Shown piece by piece: positions 1 through 7,253 of a stretch of DNA of 10,434 nucleotides. The notes under the pieces were generated by a model, which was given only the letters and a program-made list of their open reading frames with translations, searched no databases and was not told the origin of the DNA. The stretch is taken from NCBI GenBank assembly GCA_045806665.1, contig JBJMIW010000202.1:1-10434 (forward strand), given 5' to 3'. Numbering within the stretch: the stretch's first letter is position 1; every line of letters starts with the position of its first letter. A program made the translations under genes and the position numbers. Source of the stretch: Actinoallomurus sp045806665. GTDB lineage: Bacteria; Actinomycetota; Actinomycetes; Streptosporangiales; Streptosporangiaceae.

Positions 1-19
1 GCACGCAGCTGGCAATGGA

Positions 20-391
20 TTAGCGCCTCTTTTCGGAGGCGATGGCGGCTTCGCGGACGGCGCCGGCGTGTGCCGCACACGCATGGCCGAACCCCGCACC
101 CGACACCAACCCGATACCGGACTCCGGCAGGTCGCCAAACGCCCCATCCCCACCAGCGAACAAGGGCCCGCGATCGGGCGGGTTCAGTGGCAGAGCCTGG
201 CATGGCGGTCCTGCTCGGCCAGGTCGGCGAACGGTAGCGGACAATGGGAACTGGCGGTGCAGACGATCAGGTCCTCGCACCCAGCGGCCAGGGTGTTGAG
301 CGGCGTCGTGCGGATGACGGTCATGTCGACGGTCTTTGCTTCGACCTCTCGCGCCGTAGCTATCGCCCGGATCCTCACGGCTAGCCGCCAC
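20..391 (-). pseudogene. Unidentified decayed coding remnant
   Basis: I do not recognise this protein. Two overlapping minus-strand frames look protein-like in different halves. The upstream frame (about 378 down to 185) includes a Cys-containing hydrophobic stretch 'LIVCTASSHCPLPFADLAEQ' and stops at 184. The other frame continues with a Gly/Ala-rich segment containing 'GDGAFGDLPESGIGLVSGAG' and ends at a TAA at 20-22. Read as one gene it would be the C-terminal part of a protein with one frameshift near 185-215 and no start in view. A candidate IS701 end lies about 30 bases upstream of it, so the 5' part may have been lost to insertion. It could instead be two chance frames in GC-rich DNA. 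Confidence 0.28.
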
Positions 392-419
392 TACCCGCGT
401 TCCGCGTAATTCGACGCAC

Positions 420-1929
420 CTAGTACGGCAGTCCGAGATCGTGATCTGGTCATCGGCGTTTGAGTCGTGCTCGTTGGTGGAACCAGCGGGCGCGGGCTTG
501 GTGGCGTCGTCGCCAGATATGCCAGCGCAGGTGATGTTCCAACCTGTGCCAGTGGCGGGTGAGGAGGTTGACCAGGCGTTTGACCTCGGCGACGGTCAGC
601 GGGATCAGGCCAGGTCGGCGGGTGGAATGTCGTCGAGGCTGGTGGGCGAGGGTGCTGTGGCGGTGATGCTCATCCGGGCGTGGGCGGCGGTGACGGCGAC
701 CACGGCCAGCGCTGCCATCGCCAGCACGAGGTGGCGGAGCAGCGCCGGATAGGTGCGGACCTGGGAATGGTCCAGCCCGAAGGCGTCCTTTCCGGTCTGG
801 AAATCCTCCTCCACGGGCCATCGGCGCCCGGCGACCGTGATCAGGGTCCGCAGGGTGACCCGGCGTCCTGCGGGGGCGAAGCACAGGTAGAACGCCACCT
901 CACGGACGCCTTTGGCGTTCGGGGTCAGGCTGCGGCGGATCAGCAGGTGACGGCGTGGGTCGGCGGTGCCGATCCAGGCCCAGGCATACCGGCGTTCGCC
1001 TTTGGACCCGGCCCCGCACGATTCGATGATCCAGTCGGCGGCGATCAGCATCTTCAGCGCTTCATCGGCCCTGGCGGTGCGGGCCTTGGTGAAGGCGATC
1101 GGGGTGGACTTGGCGATGGCCAGGACGTAGCCGGTGCCGACCTGTTACAGCCAGGCGCGCAGGCCCGGGTCGGCTCCGTAGACCTCATCGCCGGTCACCC
1201 ACGGCGGGAGCCGACCTTCGGCGTGCAGGTCGGCCAGGATCTGCCGGCCCAGCTCGGGTTTGGTCGCGAAGGCGACCTGTTCGGGCACCCGGGCTTGGGC
1301 GCGCCGGCCGGGATCGGTGGCCCATTCGCGGGGCAGATAGGGGCGGGCGCCCACCAGGGCGTGCCCGGCCCTGGTGGCGAAGCTGCAGTACACGATGTTG
1401 ATGGCGTTGGAGATCCGGCCCGCGCACCCCACGTACTGGCGTTTGACACCGACCGTGGCGGTGCCCTTCTTCTCCTGCCCGGACTCGTCCAAGATCGCGA
1501 CCGCGTCGCCGTCGTCCAGGTGCCCGCACCCGAACGCGCGGACGGCGGCCATCGCGGCCATGGTGTCCCATTTGGCTGCCTCCAGCAGGTGCTGCATCTT
1601 GCCGGGCGTGGCGTCCCCGGCATGTTCGGCGATCGCCCAGCAGTTCTTACGCGGCAGATCACTCATCAACGCCCGCACGTACTTCTTCGCCGAAACCCGC
1701 GGCTCCCGCCTGCGGAAACACCCGGCCATGCCGGCCATCAGATCATCGAGATGGCCACCGGCCGCCGCAGCCACTACCCTGGCGGCAGCAGCCGCCCGAA
1801 GGTCATTGATCGTCACACATCAAGATCACCGGGCGGCTGTCCTGCGTTTCAGCCTGTGCGGTGCCAAAAGGCAGATACCGTTGCTGGGCTGGGCGTTCGC
1901 AGGACGATCAGGCAGTTCTGCGGTACTCG
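420..1929 (-). mobile_element. IS701-type insertion sequence, degenerate; ends tentative
   Basis: An element of about 1.5 kb surrounds the IS701-type transposase pseudogene. A candidate left terminus at 420-432 (CTAGTACGGCAGT) matches the reverse complement of 1917-1929 (CGAGTACCGCAGA) at 10 of 13 positions. IS701-family elements are known to favour CTAG-like targets; here the putative flanks are CTAG on the left and CTCG on the right, a 3 of 4 match. Caveat: the right-hand copy overlaps what could be the last natural codons of the neighbouring rve transposase (restored frame ending at 1908), so the similarity may be coincidental and the true right end could lie between about 1820 and 1908. 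Confidence 0.4.
450..1816 (-). pseudogene. IS701-family DDE transposase, nonsense plus frameshift
   Basis: DDE-superfamily (IS701 type) transposase starting at GTG 1814-1816. The first 223 residues are open. They include the first catalytic Asp in 'AVAILDESGQEKKG' (about residue 110), the family signature 'GVKRQY', and the second Asp in 'WVTGDEVYGADP' (about 210). A TAA at 1145-1147, following 'LRAWL', interrupts the gene where relatives usually carry Glu. The same frame then stays open down to 605, holding the catalytic Glu region 'WPVEEDFQTGKDAFGLD' (about 335-350). A TGA at 605-607 is a second lesion: the C-terminus 'GLIPLTVAEVKRLV' resumes in another frame and ends at 450 with a basic tail rich in Arg and His. 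The order and spacing of motifs match full-length IS701 transposases, so this is one gene with two lesions and is probably inactive. Confidence 0.85.
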
Positions 1930-1933
1930 ATGA

Positions 1934-2971
1934 TCAGCCCGGTGACGGTCCTTCGACGGCGGATCCGGCGGTCATGTCGATCACCTCGCTCGGGTCGTGC
2001 AGCGGCGGGCGAAGGGAACGGCCCTGATGCGGGCGACGATCGTTGAAATGGCGTTCATACTCGCCCAGGACCGTGCGCAGGTGCCGGTCACCGTAGATCA
2101 GCAGATGATCCAGGCACTCACGGCGTAGCGTTCCCACGAACCGCTCCGCGAACGCGTTCGCCCGCGGCGACCGGGCAGGCGTCTTGGTGATCCGCACACC
2201 ACTGGCGGCGAACACCTCATCGAAGTTGCGGGAGAACTTGCCGTCACGGTCCCGGATGAGGAACCTGAAGGCGCCCACACGTTCACCCAGGTCCATCAGC
2301 AGGTTCCGGGCCTGCTGGATGGCCCAGACACCGGTCGGATTGGACGTGACGCCCAAAATGTGGACCCGGCGTGTCTCGATCTCCATGACGAACAAGACGT
2401 ACAGGCGTTTGAGGAAAACCGTGTCGACGTGCACGAAGTCACACGCCAAGATCCCGGACGCTTGGGAGGTCAGGAACTGCCGCCAGGTCCGAGACGCCCG
2501 GCGTGGCGCCGGGCCCAGACCGGCGCCTTTGAGGATGTCGCGTACGGTGCTGGGCGGAACACGGACACCGACTCCAGCGAGTTCGCCGCTGATCCGGACA
2601 TAACCCCAGGTCGGGTTCTCCCTGGCCAGCCGCAGCACCGCCTCCCGGATCTCCTTGCGAGTTGAGGGACGGCCGGGGCGCCTGCGCGAGTAGGTCCACT
2701 TGCGGGTGACCAAATGGCGGTGCCAGCGCAGCAACGTAGCCGGAGCGACGAAGAAGCTGCTCCACGTTGACCGGGCCAGGGACCGCGACAGCGCGGCCAA
2801 CAGGACCCGATCCCCGTCGTTCAGATCAGGACGGCTCACCTGACGGCGCAGGACGGCGACCTGATGACGCAGCACAACGATCTCCAGTTCCTTGGCACCA
2901 TCACTGCGCCCGAACAACACCACGAGCCGAAGGATCCGACGCAGCAGTAGGTAAAGCACAGACCAAGACAC
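1934..2971 (-). CDS. rve-fold (IS3/IS481-like) transposase, C-terminal frameshift
   Basis: Single-ORF integrase-core transposase of a type very common in actinobacteria, 345 residues in the open frame, starting at GTG 2969-2971. A helix-turn-helix region occupies about residues 116-152 ('NPTWGYVRISGELAG'). The rve catalytic core follows, with Asp178 in 'GILACDFVHVDTV', Asp241 in 'IRDRDGKF' and Glu276 in 'NAFAERF'; 34 residues separate the second Asp from the Glu. The last residues 'MTAGSAVEGPSPG' look wrong for the family. A different frame from about 1970 gives 'RIRRRRTVTGLIIEYRRTA' and a TGA at 1908-1910, which resembles the usual C-terminus, so one indel has replaced about 20 residues. No convincing Shine-Dalgarno or terminal inverted repeats were found. 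The core could still be catalytic. Confidence 0.85.
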   Translation of the reverse strand: MSWSVLYLLLRRILRLVVLFGRSDGAKELEIVVLRHQVAVLRRQVSRPDLNDGDRVLLAALSRSLARSTWSSFFVAPATLLRWHRHLVTRKWTYSRRRPGRPSTRKEIREAVLRLARENPTWGYVRISGELAGVGVRVPPSTVRDILKGAGLGPAPRRASRTWRQFLTSQASGILACDFVHVDTVFLKRLYVLFVMEIETRRVHILGVTSNPTGVWAIQQARNLLMDLGERVGAFRFLIRDRDGKFSRNFDEVFAASGVRITKTPARSPRANAFAERFVGTLRRECLDHLLIYGDRHLRTVLGEYERHFNDRRPHQGRSLRPPLHDPSEVIDMTAGSAVEGPSPG

Positions 2972-3069
2972 AAGCAGCCAGGATGCCTGCTACCCGACCA
3001 TGCTCATCCCACGAACCCGCAGGCCAACGCCTGCGAAGCCCGTTTCCGTACCCCACAGCGCGGGCGCGA

Positions 3070-3225
3070 CGGTAGTAGCGCGGGTAGCACGGCGGCGACG
3101 ACGTTCTGCTCAGAAGCCCGCAGCACACCGCAGACATCCAGTACCGCCGTGCTGCGCCCCTTGCCGTGGCTCACTTGATGATCCCCGGAATGATCGTGAT
3201 GACCGGTGTGGTTGTGCACGGTCAC
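3070..3225 (-). pseudogene. His-rich N-terminus of a probable heavy-metal P-type ATPase, truncated
   Basis: Directly downstream of ftsH a reading frame opens at GTG 3223-3225, overlapping the ftsH stop by GTGA. The in-frame GTG at 3217-3219 is the better start, because the AGGAG at 3228-3232 then has an 8-base spacing. It begins with a His-rich stretch ('HNHTGHHDHSGDHQVSH') and continues with 'VLDVCGVLRASEQNVVAAVL', which resembles the degenerate heavy-metal-associated domain at the N-terminus of actinobacterial metal-translocating P-type ATPases. Similarity fades after about 3070, and the frame stops at 3004 with only 73 codons. The rest of the gene is missing; the adjoining rve-type element is the likely cause. 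The His-rich start supports metal binding; the ATPase assignment is inference. Confidence 0.42.
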
Positions 3226-5252
3226 AGCTCCTTCGGCGATTGGGTCGGCCGGCCGGCGGGCAGCCGATGCGGCCTGGTGGCCTCTGGTACGTCGATGTCA
3301 CCGCTGAGATGCGTGGCGGGTTGCCCGGTGATGGCCGCACGCCGGGGCGCTACGGTTGCCCCGCCGGTGTGCTCGGCCGGTACGCGGGTCCCGAGGAGGC
3401 CGTAGACGGCGGTGCCGTCGACGGTCTCCTGTTCCAGCAGCAGCTCGACCAGACGCTCCAGCTCGCTGCGGTGGGCAGTGAGCAGGTCGATGGCGCGCTG
3501 CTCGGCTTCGCGGAGCAGGCGGGCGACGTCGGTGTCGATGGCCGCCTGGGTGGCTTCGGCGAAGGGCCGGCTGGCCAGGCCCGGCCCGCCGCCGCCCAGG
3601 AACACCGACCCGCCCTGGGGGTAGCCGACGGGGCCTATCGAGGGGGACAGGCCGAACTCGCGCACCATCTTGGTGGCCAGTTCGGTCGCCTGGGCCAGGT
3701 CGTTGGCCGCCCCGGTGGAGCCCTGGCTGAACTCCAGGAGTTCCGCGGCGCGTCCGGCGAGCCGCACGGCGAGGGACTGATTCAAGTAGTCCTCGCCGTA
3801 CAGGTGGCGTTCGACCAGCGGGAGCTGCTCGGTGACGCCGAGGGTCTGACCGGCTGGCAGGATCGTGACCTTGGCCACCGGGTCGGCGTGCGGGGATAGC
3901 GCAGCCACCAGCGCGTGGCCGGCCTCGTGGACGGCCACCGCGTACTTCTCCTCCGGCAGCAGCGCATTGGAGCCTTCGCGTCGGCCGAGCAGGATGCGGT
4001 CGCGGGCGGCGTCGAAGTCGCCTGCGGTGAGCACCTCGCGGTCATCGCGGACGGCGACGATGGCGGCCTCGTTGGCCAGGTTGGCCAGATCCGCGCCGGA
4101 GAACCCGGGGGTGCCCCGCGCCACGACCTCCAGGTCCACGCCGGGGTCAAGTCGCTTGTCCTTACTGTGCACCGCCAGGATGGCCGCGCGCTCGGCCAGC
4201 GTCGGCAGCGGAATGGTGACCTGGCGGTCGAAGCGTCCCGGACGCAGCAGTGCGGCGTCCAGAACCTCGGGCCGGTTGGTGGCGGCCAATACGACGATGC
4301 CCTCGGCGGGGTCGAATCCGTCCATCTCCGACAGCATCTGGTTAAGGGTCTGCTCGCGCTCATCGTTGGAGACCACGGCCCCCGACCCGGCCCGCCGGCC
4401 GCCGATGGCGTCGACCTCGTCGATGAACACGATCGCGGGCGCACGCTTGCGAGCCTCGGCGAACAGGTCCCGTACCCGGGCCGCGCCGACACCGACGAAC
4501 ATCTCCACGAAGCTGGAGCCTGCCACCGAGAAGAACGGCACGCCGGCCTCTCCGGCGACCGCCCGAGCCAGCAGGGTCTTCCCGGTCCCGGGCGGGCCGA
4601 TCATCAGCACACCGCGGGGCGCCATGGCCCCGGCGCGACGGTAGCGCTCGGGCTGGCGGAGGAAATCGACCACCTCGGCGATCTCCGCCTTGGCTCCCTC
4701 GTATCCGGCGACGTCGGTGAAGGTAGTCCGCGGCCGCTCGGCGTCGAACACCTTCGCCTTCGACCTGCCGACCCCCAGTGCGCCCTGCAACTGGCCCGCG
4801 GCGCCTTTGGAAATCCGTCTCCAGAACCAGACGATCAACAGGAACGGCGCCAGGATCAACACCCAGGAGAACAGCTGGGAGCCCAGCGAGGGCGAAGGCG
4901 AGGAGGCCGCGATGGTCACATTGGCCCGTTCCAGGCGGTCCAGCAGCGGGGCACCGGCCAACTGGACCGGGACGATGGTGGAGAACCGGTGCCCGTTGGT
5001 CAGGGTGCCGCTGGCCTTTCCGTCGGTGGCGATGGTGACGGTCTTGACCTGGCGGGCACCGACATCGGTGAGGAACTGGGAGTAGGTGAGGTCCATCTTC
5101 GGCGGGGCCTGCACTTTCGGCACCAGCACCCACAATCCGACGGTCAGCGCGATGGCGACCGGCCACAGCCAATGCCGCCAGGCCGGTGGGGGCGGGGGCG
5201 CGACCGGAGTCGGTCGGTCACCCTGCGGCGGTGGTATCACCCGTTTAGTCAT
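3222..5252 (-). CDS. ftsH: ATP-dependent zinc metalloprotease FtsH
   Basis: Membrane-anchored AAA+ protease of 676 residues that unfolds and degrades membrane and cytosolic proteins as a hexamer. In order: a Pro-rich cytosolic start (about 7-24), first membrane segment (about 27-45), extracytoplasmic FtsH domain (46-125), second membrane segment (about 127-145), AAA module and M41 peptidase. Walker A is GPPGTGKT (219-226), the pore loop is MFVGVGA (251-257), Walker B is IVFIDEVDAIG (274-284), and the second region of homology holds the arginine fingers in LLRPGRFDR (335-343). The zinc site is HEAGH (442-446), with the third ligand Asp518 in TGAANDLAQATELA. All key residues are present. The tail after about residue 620 is variable and rich in Pro and Thr. 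Start ATG 5250-5252 is supported by GAGAGG 5 bases upstream. It is followed at once by the His-rich metal-related remnant, suggesting an ancestral operon. It may be a secondary FtsH paralogue rather than the essential one. Confidence 0.96.
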   Translation of the reverse strand: MTKRVIPPPQGDRPTPVAPPPPPAWRHWLWPVAIALTVGLWVLVPKVQAPPKMDLTYSQFLTDVGARQVKTVTIATDGKASGTLTNGHRFSTIVPVQLAGAPLLDRLERANVTIAASSPSPSLGSQLFSWVLILAPFLLIVWFWRRISKGAAGQLQGALGVGRSKAKVFDAERPRTTFTDVAGYEGAKAEIAEVVDFLRQPERYRRAGAMAPRGVLMIGPPGTGKTLLARAVAGEAGVPFFSVAGSSFVEMFVGVGAARVRDLFAEARKRAPAIVFIDEVDAIGGRRAGSGAVVSNDEREQTLNQMLSEMDGFDPAEGIVVLAATNRPEVLDAALLRPGRFDRQVTIPLPTLAERAAILAVHSKDKRLDPGVDLEVVARGTPGFSGADLANLANEAAIVAVRDDREVLTAGDFDAARDRILLGRREGSNALLPEEKYAVAVHEAGHALVAALSPHADPVAKVTILPAGQTLGVTEQLPLVERHLYGEDYLNQSLAVRLAGRAAELLEFSQGSTGAANDLAQATELATKMVREFGLSPSIGPVGYPQGGSVFLGGGGPGLASRPFAEATQAAIDTDVARLLREAEQRAIDLLTAHRSELERLVELLLEQETVDGTAVYGLLGTRVPAEHTGGATVAPRRAAITGQPATHLSGDIDVPEATRPHRLPAGRPTQSPKEL

Positions 5253-5257
5253 AGCTG

Positions 5258-5263
5258 CCTCTC
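5258..5263 (-). promoter_or_regulatory. Ribosome binding site of ftsH
   Basis: On the minus strand GAGAGG lies 5 bases before ATG 5250-5252. It fixes the FtsH start and gives a protein that begins shortly before the Pro-rich segment and first membrane helix, as expected for the family. No convincing -35/-10 pair was seen upstream. Confidence 0.6.
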
Positions 5264-5392
5264 AATGTCACTCGATGGCCGTTCGGCAGTGCCTGCCCGG
5301 CACCCTCGGCCGAGGGGAACGTCCCCGCCGGGGCGGTCGCCCGCCGCCGTCTGCCTCGTGAAGTCTTACTTTGATCATTCTCGTGCGGGTGG

Positions 5393-5459
5393 CGGGGGCG
5401 CCATCGGCGTGGAGAACCTCCGGCACCGGGCTTCCGCAGTTGAGGTAGCGCGCGATAGT
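5393..5459 (-). pseudogene. Possible scrap of a SpoIIE/PP2C-type phosphatase
   Basis: The minus-strand translation 'TIARYLNCGSPVPEVLHADG' resembles the conserved core of SpoIIE/PP2C-like serine phosphatases, where a strand is followed by Asn-Ala/Cys-Gly-His-Pro-Pro-Pro and a Leu-rich strand. Here the His is Ser and the second Pro is Val. No flanking metal-binding Asp motifs were found. The match is short and could be chance. Confidence 0.2.
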
Positions 5460-5510
5460 CCGTGAATCTGTTGGTTGACATGCAGGAACGCGCGTTCGGC
5501 TGGGTGAACG

Positions 5511-5627
5511 GCGTGTATCAAGGTGGGGCGCGGCGAGTTTGAGCTGGAGTGTCTTCGCGGCGTGGGTCTCATCGCCGATCTCGGTGATGGTGGCCGTCTG
5601 CCACGAGGTGGAAGCGCCATCAGTCAC
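5511..5627 (-). pseudogene. Ferredoxin-reductase-like FAD oxidoreductase, N-terminal remnant
   Basis: The frame starts at GTG 5625-5627, overlapping the end of the upstream sulfite-oxidase-like remnant by 8 bases (that stop is at 5620-5622), which suggests former translational coupling. The first residues 'WQTATITEIGDETHAAKTLQ' match the opening beta-strand of actinobacterial ferredoxin-reductase-type FAD/NAD-binding proteins ('ATV.EI.DET...KTL.L'). Similarity stops after about 38 residues: the expected FAD-binding Arg-x-Tyr-Ser motif and NAD-binding segments are missing. It would have passed electrons to or from a redox partner, consistent with the molybdoenzyme gene just upstream. Open frames continue downstream to 5268 but are not recognisable. 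Confidence 0.5.
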
Positions 5628-5887
5628 CTGATGGCGCTGCTCGAGCCCACGGGTTGCGGTGGTCGTGATATCCGTTCTGCTCCCAGAAGCCGGGTTCATC
5701 CTCGGCCATGATCGTCAGGCCAGAGACCCACTTGGCGCTCTTCTAGAAGTAGAGATGCGGAACCGCCAGCCGGGCAGGATTTCCTCCCATGTCCACGCCC
5801 TCGGGCTGTCGACCAGGCCGTCGACCGTGAATGTCCAGTCCTTGGTGTCGATCGCCGTCGACCGACAAACCCTCGGGTGATGGCCAT
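5620..5887 (-). pseudogene. Molybdopterin sulfite-oxidase-like oxidoreductase, deleted remnant
   Basis: Remains of a small molybdopterin-dependent oxidoreductase of the sulfite-oxidase-like (YuiH) group. ATG 5885-5887 begins 'MAITRGFVGRRR', the family's usual basic start. The next recognisable piece, in another frame, is 'WTFTVDGLVDSPRAWTWEEI'. A second frame shift leads to 'RLAVPHLYF', a TAG where the family has Trp, then 'KSAKWVSGLTIMAEDEPGFW' and 'EQNGYHDHRNPW', the conserved C-terminus, with TGA at 5620-5622. Compared with family members of about 200 residues, a short linker and a central block of roughly 70-80 residues are gone, including the Cys that binds the molybdenum. The gene is dead. 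It was followed by an overlapping ferredoxin-reductase gene. Confidence 0.75.
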
Positions 5888-6760
5888 GCCGTCCTCGTCT
5901 AGGTCTCGAAAGATCTGCACTCGTGGACCCTGCATCCTTTGGTCCATCAAGTTCAATCCGTCAGCATATGCCCGCGCTTCGGCGGCCCGCCGGTCCGGCC
6001 GGGGACGGACTCTTTGAGCGCGTGCTCGGAGCGAGATCTGCAGAGGGTTGCCCTTCCAGGCGGGGCTTGGGGACACGCCTCGGTTCGCTCGCACGCCAGG
6101 TGGCGCGATCGGCTGGCCGTAGCGCTGCGGTGCATCTGTCCGCCGACGATTACCCGACGAAGTCAACGGTGCGGCCTCAGCGGAGGAGGCCGTCGTGCAC
6201 GTCGTACCCGACACGGACGAGGAGGATGGCTAGCTTGATCTAGGACCGAACTCCTCCACGCCTACGGCTCTGGCATGCCCGAACGCGCCCAGTACAGGCA
6301 GCCGGCTCGGCTGTCCGGTGGCCAGTCGTGTGCGGACGAGACGATGCCATCCGGCGCCGCCGTCCTGGTTGGAGTCCCGGCCCGCTCCTTGGACCGAGCA
6401 CCTTTATGGACCAAATAGTCCTGTTAGGATCCCGGTGGACGCCTGGACACCCTGTACCGCTCGAAAATCGGATCTCGGGCGCCGACCTGCAGCTTCAGGC
6501 GGGAGTGAGCCTGGGCATTTCATAGGCACCCGATCGGCATACCCCTACCGGTCGTGTGCCCGAGCTCTGTCCACACCGGCTCGAGCCGGCTAAATGTCAC
6601 CGCTGTCTGGCTCCGGGCGAGCGCTGCCGCCAAACGGACGAGTTCCCCGACCGGATTCACCAGAGCCATACGCCTACACGGCGGACAACGCTGACCATAC
6701 GTCGCTCGCGACCGAACGTCCTCTCACGCCCATAAGAACCGCAGACAACAACCGTGCTCC
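5888..6760. other. Stretch without a recognisable gene
   Basis: Several frames are open on both strands, but none has a convincing start, ribosome binding site or familiar motif, and their translations are biased toward Arg, Pro and Ser as expected for non-coding GC-rich DNA. The part next to 5888 may hold further decayed pieces of the minus-strand genes. A small imperfect palindrome, GGACCAAATAGTCC (6408-6421), lies 12 bases downstream of a TTGGAC (6390-6395); this could be a promoter or operator remnant, but nothing recognisable starts after it. Confidence 0.5.
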
Positions 6761-6769
6761 CCCGGTCCA

Positions 6770-6812
6770 TGCTCCCGCTGCTCCCGCCCTGGAGCACGCA
6801 GCAGCGGGAGCA
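6770..6812. repeat. 12-bp perfect inverted repeat (hairpin)
   Basis: TGCTCCCGCTGC at 6770-6781 is exactly complementary to GCAGCGGGAGCA at 6801-6812, enclosing a 19-base loop. CCAT before the left arm can pair with ATGG after the right arm if three bases bulge, extending the structure. Inside, GCTCC and GGAGC (6779-6783 and 6791-6795) offer a competing smaller hairpin. It sits about 440 bases before the STAND-methyltransferase start, and no T-run follows. It could be a transcription attenuator, protein-binding site or remnant of a mobile element end. Confidence 0.6.
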
Positions 6813-6866
6813 CGTATGGTTCCTGAACCGTCCCGAACAAACGCCAACGAGCATCACCGGACGGCA

Positions 6867-6900
6867 CTGACCTGCGGCATCTCGAAAACCCGCAGGTCAG
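6867..6900. terminator. Strong 11-bp hairpin, possible bidirectional terminator
   Basis: CTGACCTGCGG (6867-6877) pairs perfectly with CCGCAGGTCAG (6890-6900) around a 12-base loop containing GAAAA. A six-T run is present at 6919-6924, but 18 bases after the stem, too far for a textbook intrinsic terminator. GC-rich actinobacterial terminators often lack a proper U-tract, so termination remains possible. It would insulate the STAND-methyltransferase gene from upstream transcription. Confidence 0.4.
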
Positions 6901-7096
6901 GGCATGATCGGAACAACCTTTTTTGATACGGTAGAGGTCATCCACCGACGGCGGAGCGCCCATCGATCACAAGCTGGCCGTCGTAAATGCTCATCCTCGT
7001 TCCCATCTGTGTGGCATCCCCCCGGGGGTTGGAACCTGCGCACCGCCAAAGCCGTCGGACCACTCACAAAACCACCTGCGAGGTCCAGGGACATCC

Positions 7097-7126
7097 TTGA
7101 CGGTTCTTTGACATCGTTGCCATGAT
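7097..7126 (+). promoter_or_regulatory. Candidate promoter of the STAND-methyltransferase gene
   Basis: TTGACG (7097-7102) is followed after 18 bases by CATGAT (7121-7126), a plausible sigma-70-type pair with a weak -10. A second TTGACA at 7108-7113 has no good -10 partner. A start of transcription near 7133 would lie downstream of the ATG at 7122, leaving an untranslated leader of about 120 bases before the GTG at 7254. Based on motif match only. Confidence 0.3.
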
Positions 7127-7238
7127 CATTCGGGGAGCGCCGCTGGTTTGGCCAGCATCGGCAATGCTTGGCAGGTTCGCGTTCGGGTGGCTGAGAATTG
7201 CGGTATCGAGGGCTCTGTTCGTTTACGGCTCGTCGCAG

Positions 7239-7250
7239 GGAGGGCGAGGA
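7239..7250 (+). promoter_or_regulatory. Ribosome binding site supporting start at 7254
   Basis: GGAGGG (7239-7244) and GAGGA (7246-7250) precede GTG 7254-7256 with spacings of 9 and 3 bases. The upstream in-frame ATG at 7122 has no purine-rich site before it. This decides the start in favour of GTG 7254. Confidence 0.65.
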
Positions 7251-7253
7251 CAG

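Noticed and set aside
24..41. CGCCTC/GAGGCG hairpin with a TTTT loop
   Set aside because: Only a 6-bp stem, no following T-run in either direction, and it overlaps a possible coding end; too weak to call a terminator.
680..1933. Long plus-strand open frame of 417 codons opposite the IS701 transposase
   Set aside because: It is antisense to a recognisable transposase, is extremely Gly-rich and shows no motif; typical GC-rich shadow frame.
3915..5465. Plus-strand open frame of 516 codons
   Set aside because: It runs opposite ftsH, whose frame carries all the family motifs; the antisense translation has no recognisable domain.
5245..5481. Small minus-strand frame overlapping the ftsH start by a few bases
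   Set aside because: The overlap suggests coupling, but the translation is basic and low-complexity after the first residues, and ftsH has its own ribosome site.
6594..6926. Plus-strand frame of 110 codons just before the STAND gene
   Set aside because: No ribosome site or motif, and it runs through both inverted repeats; better explained as non-coding.
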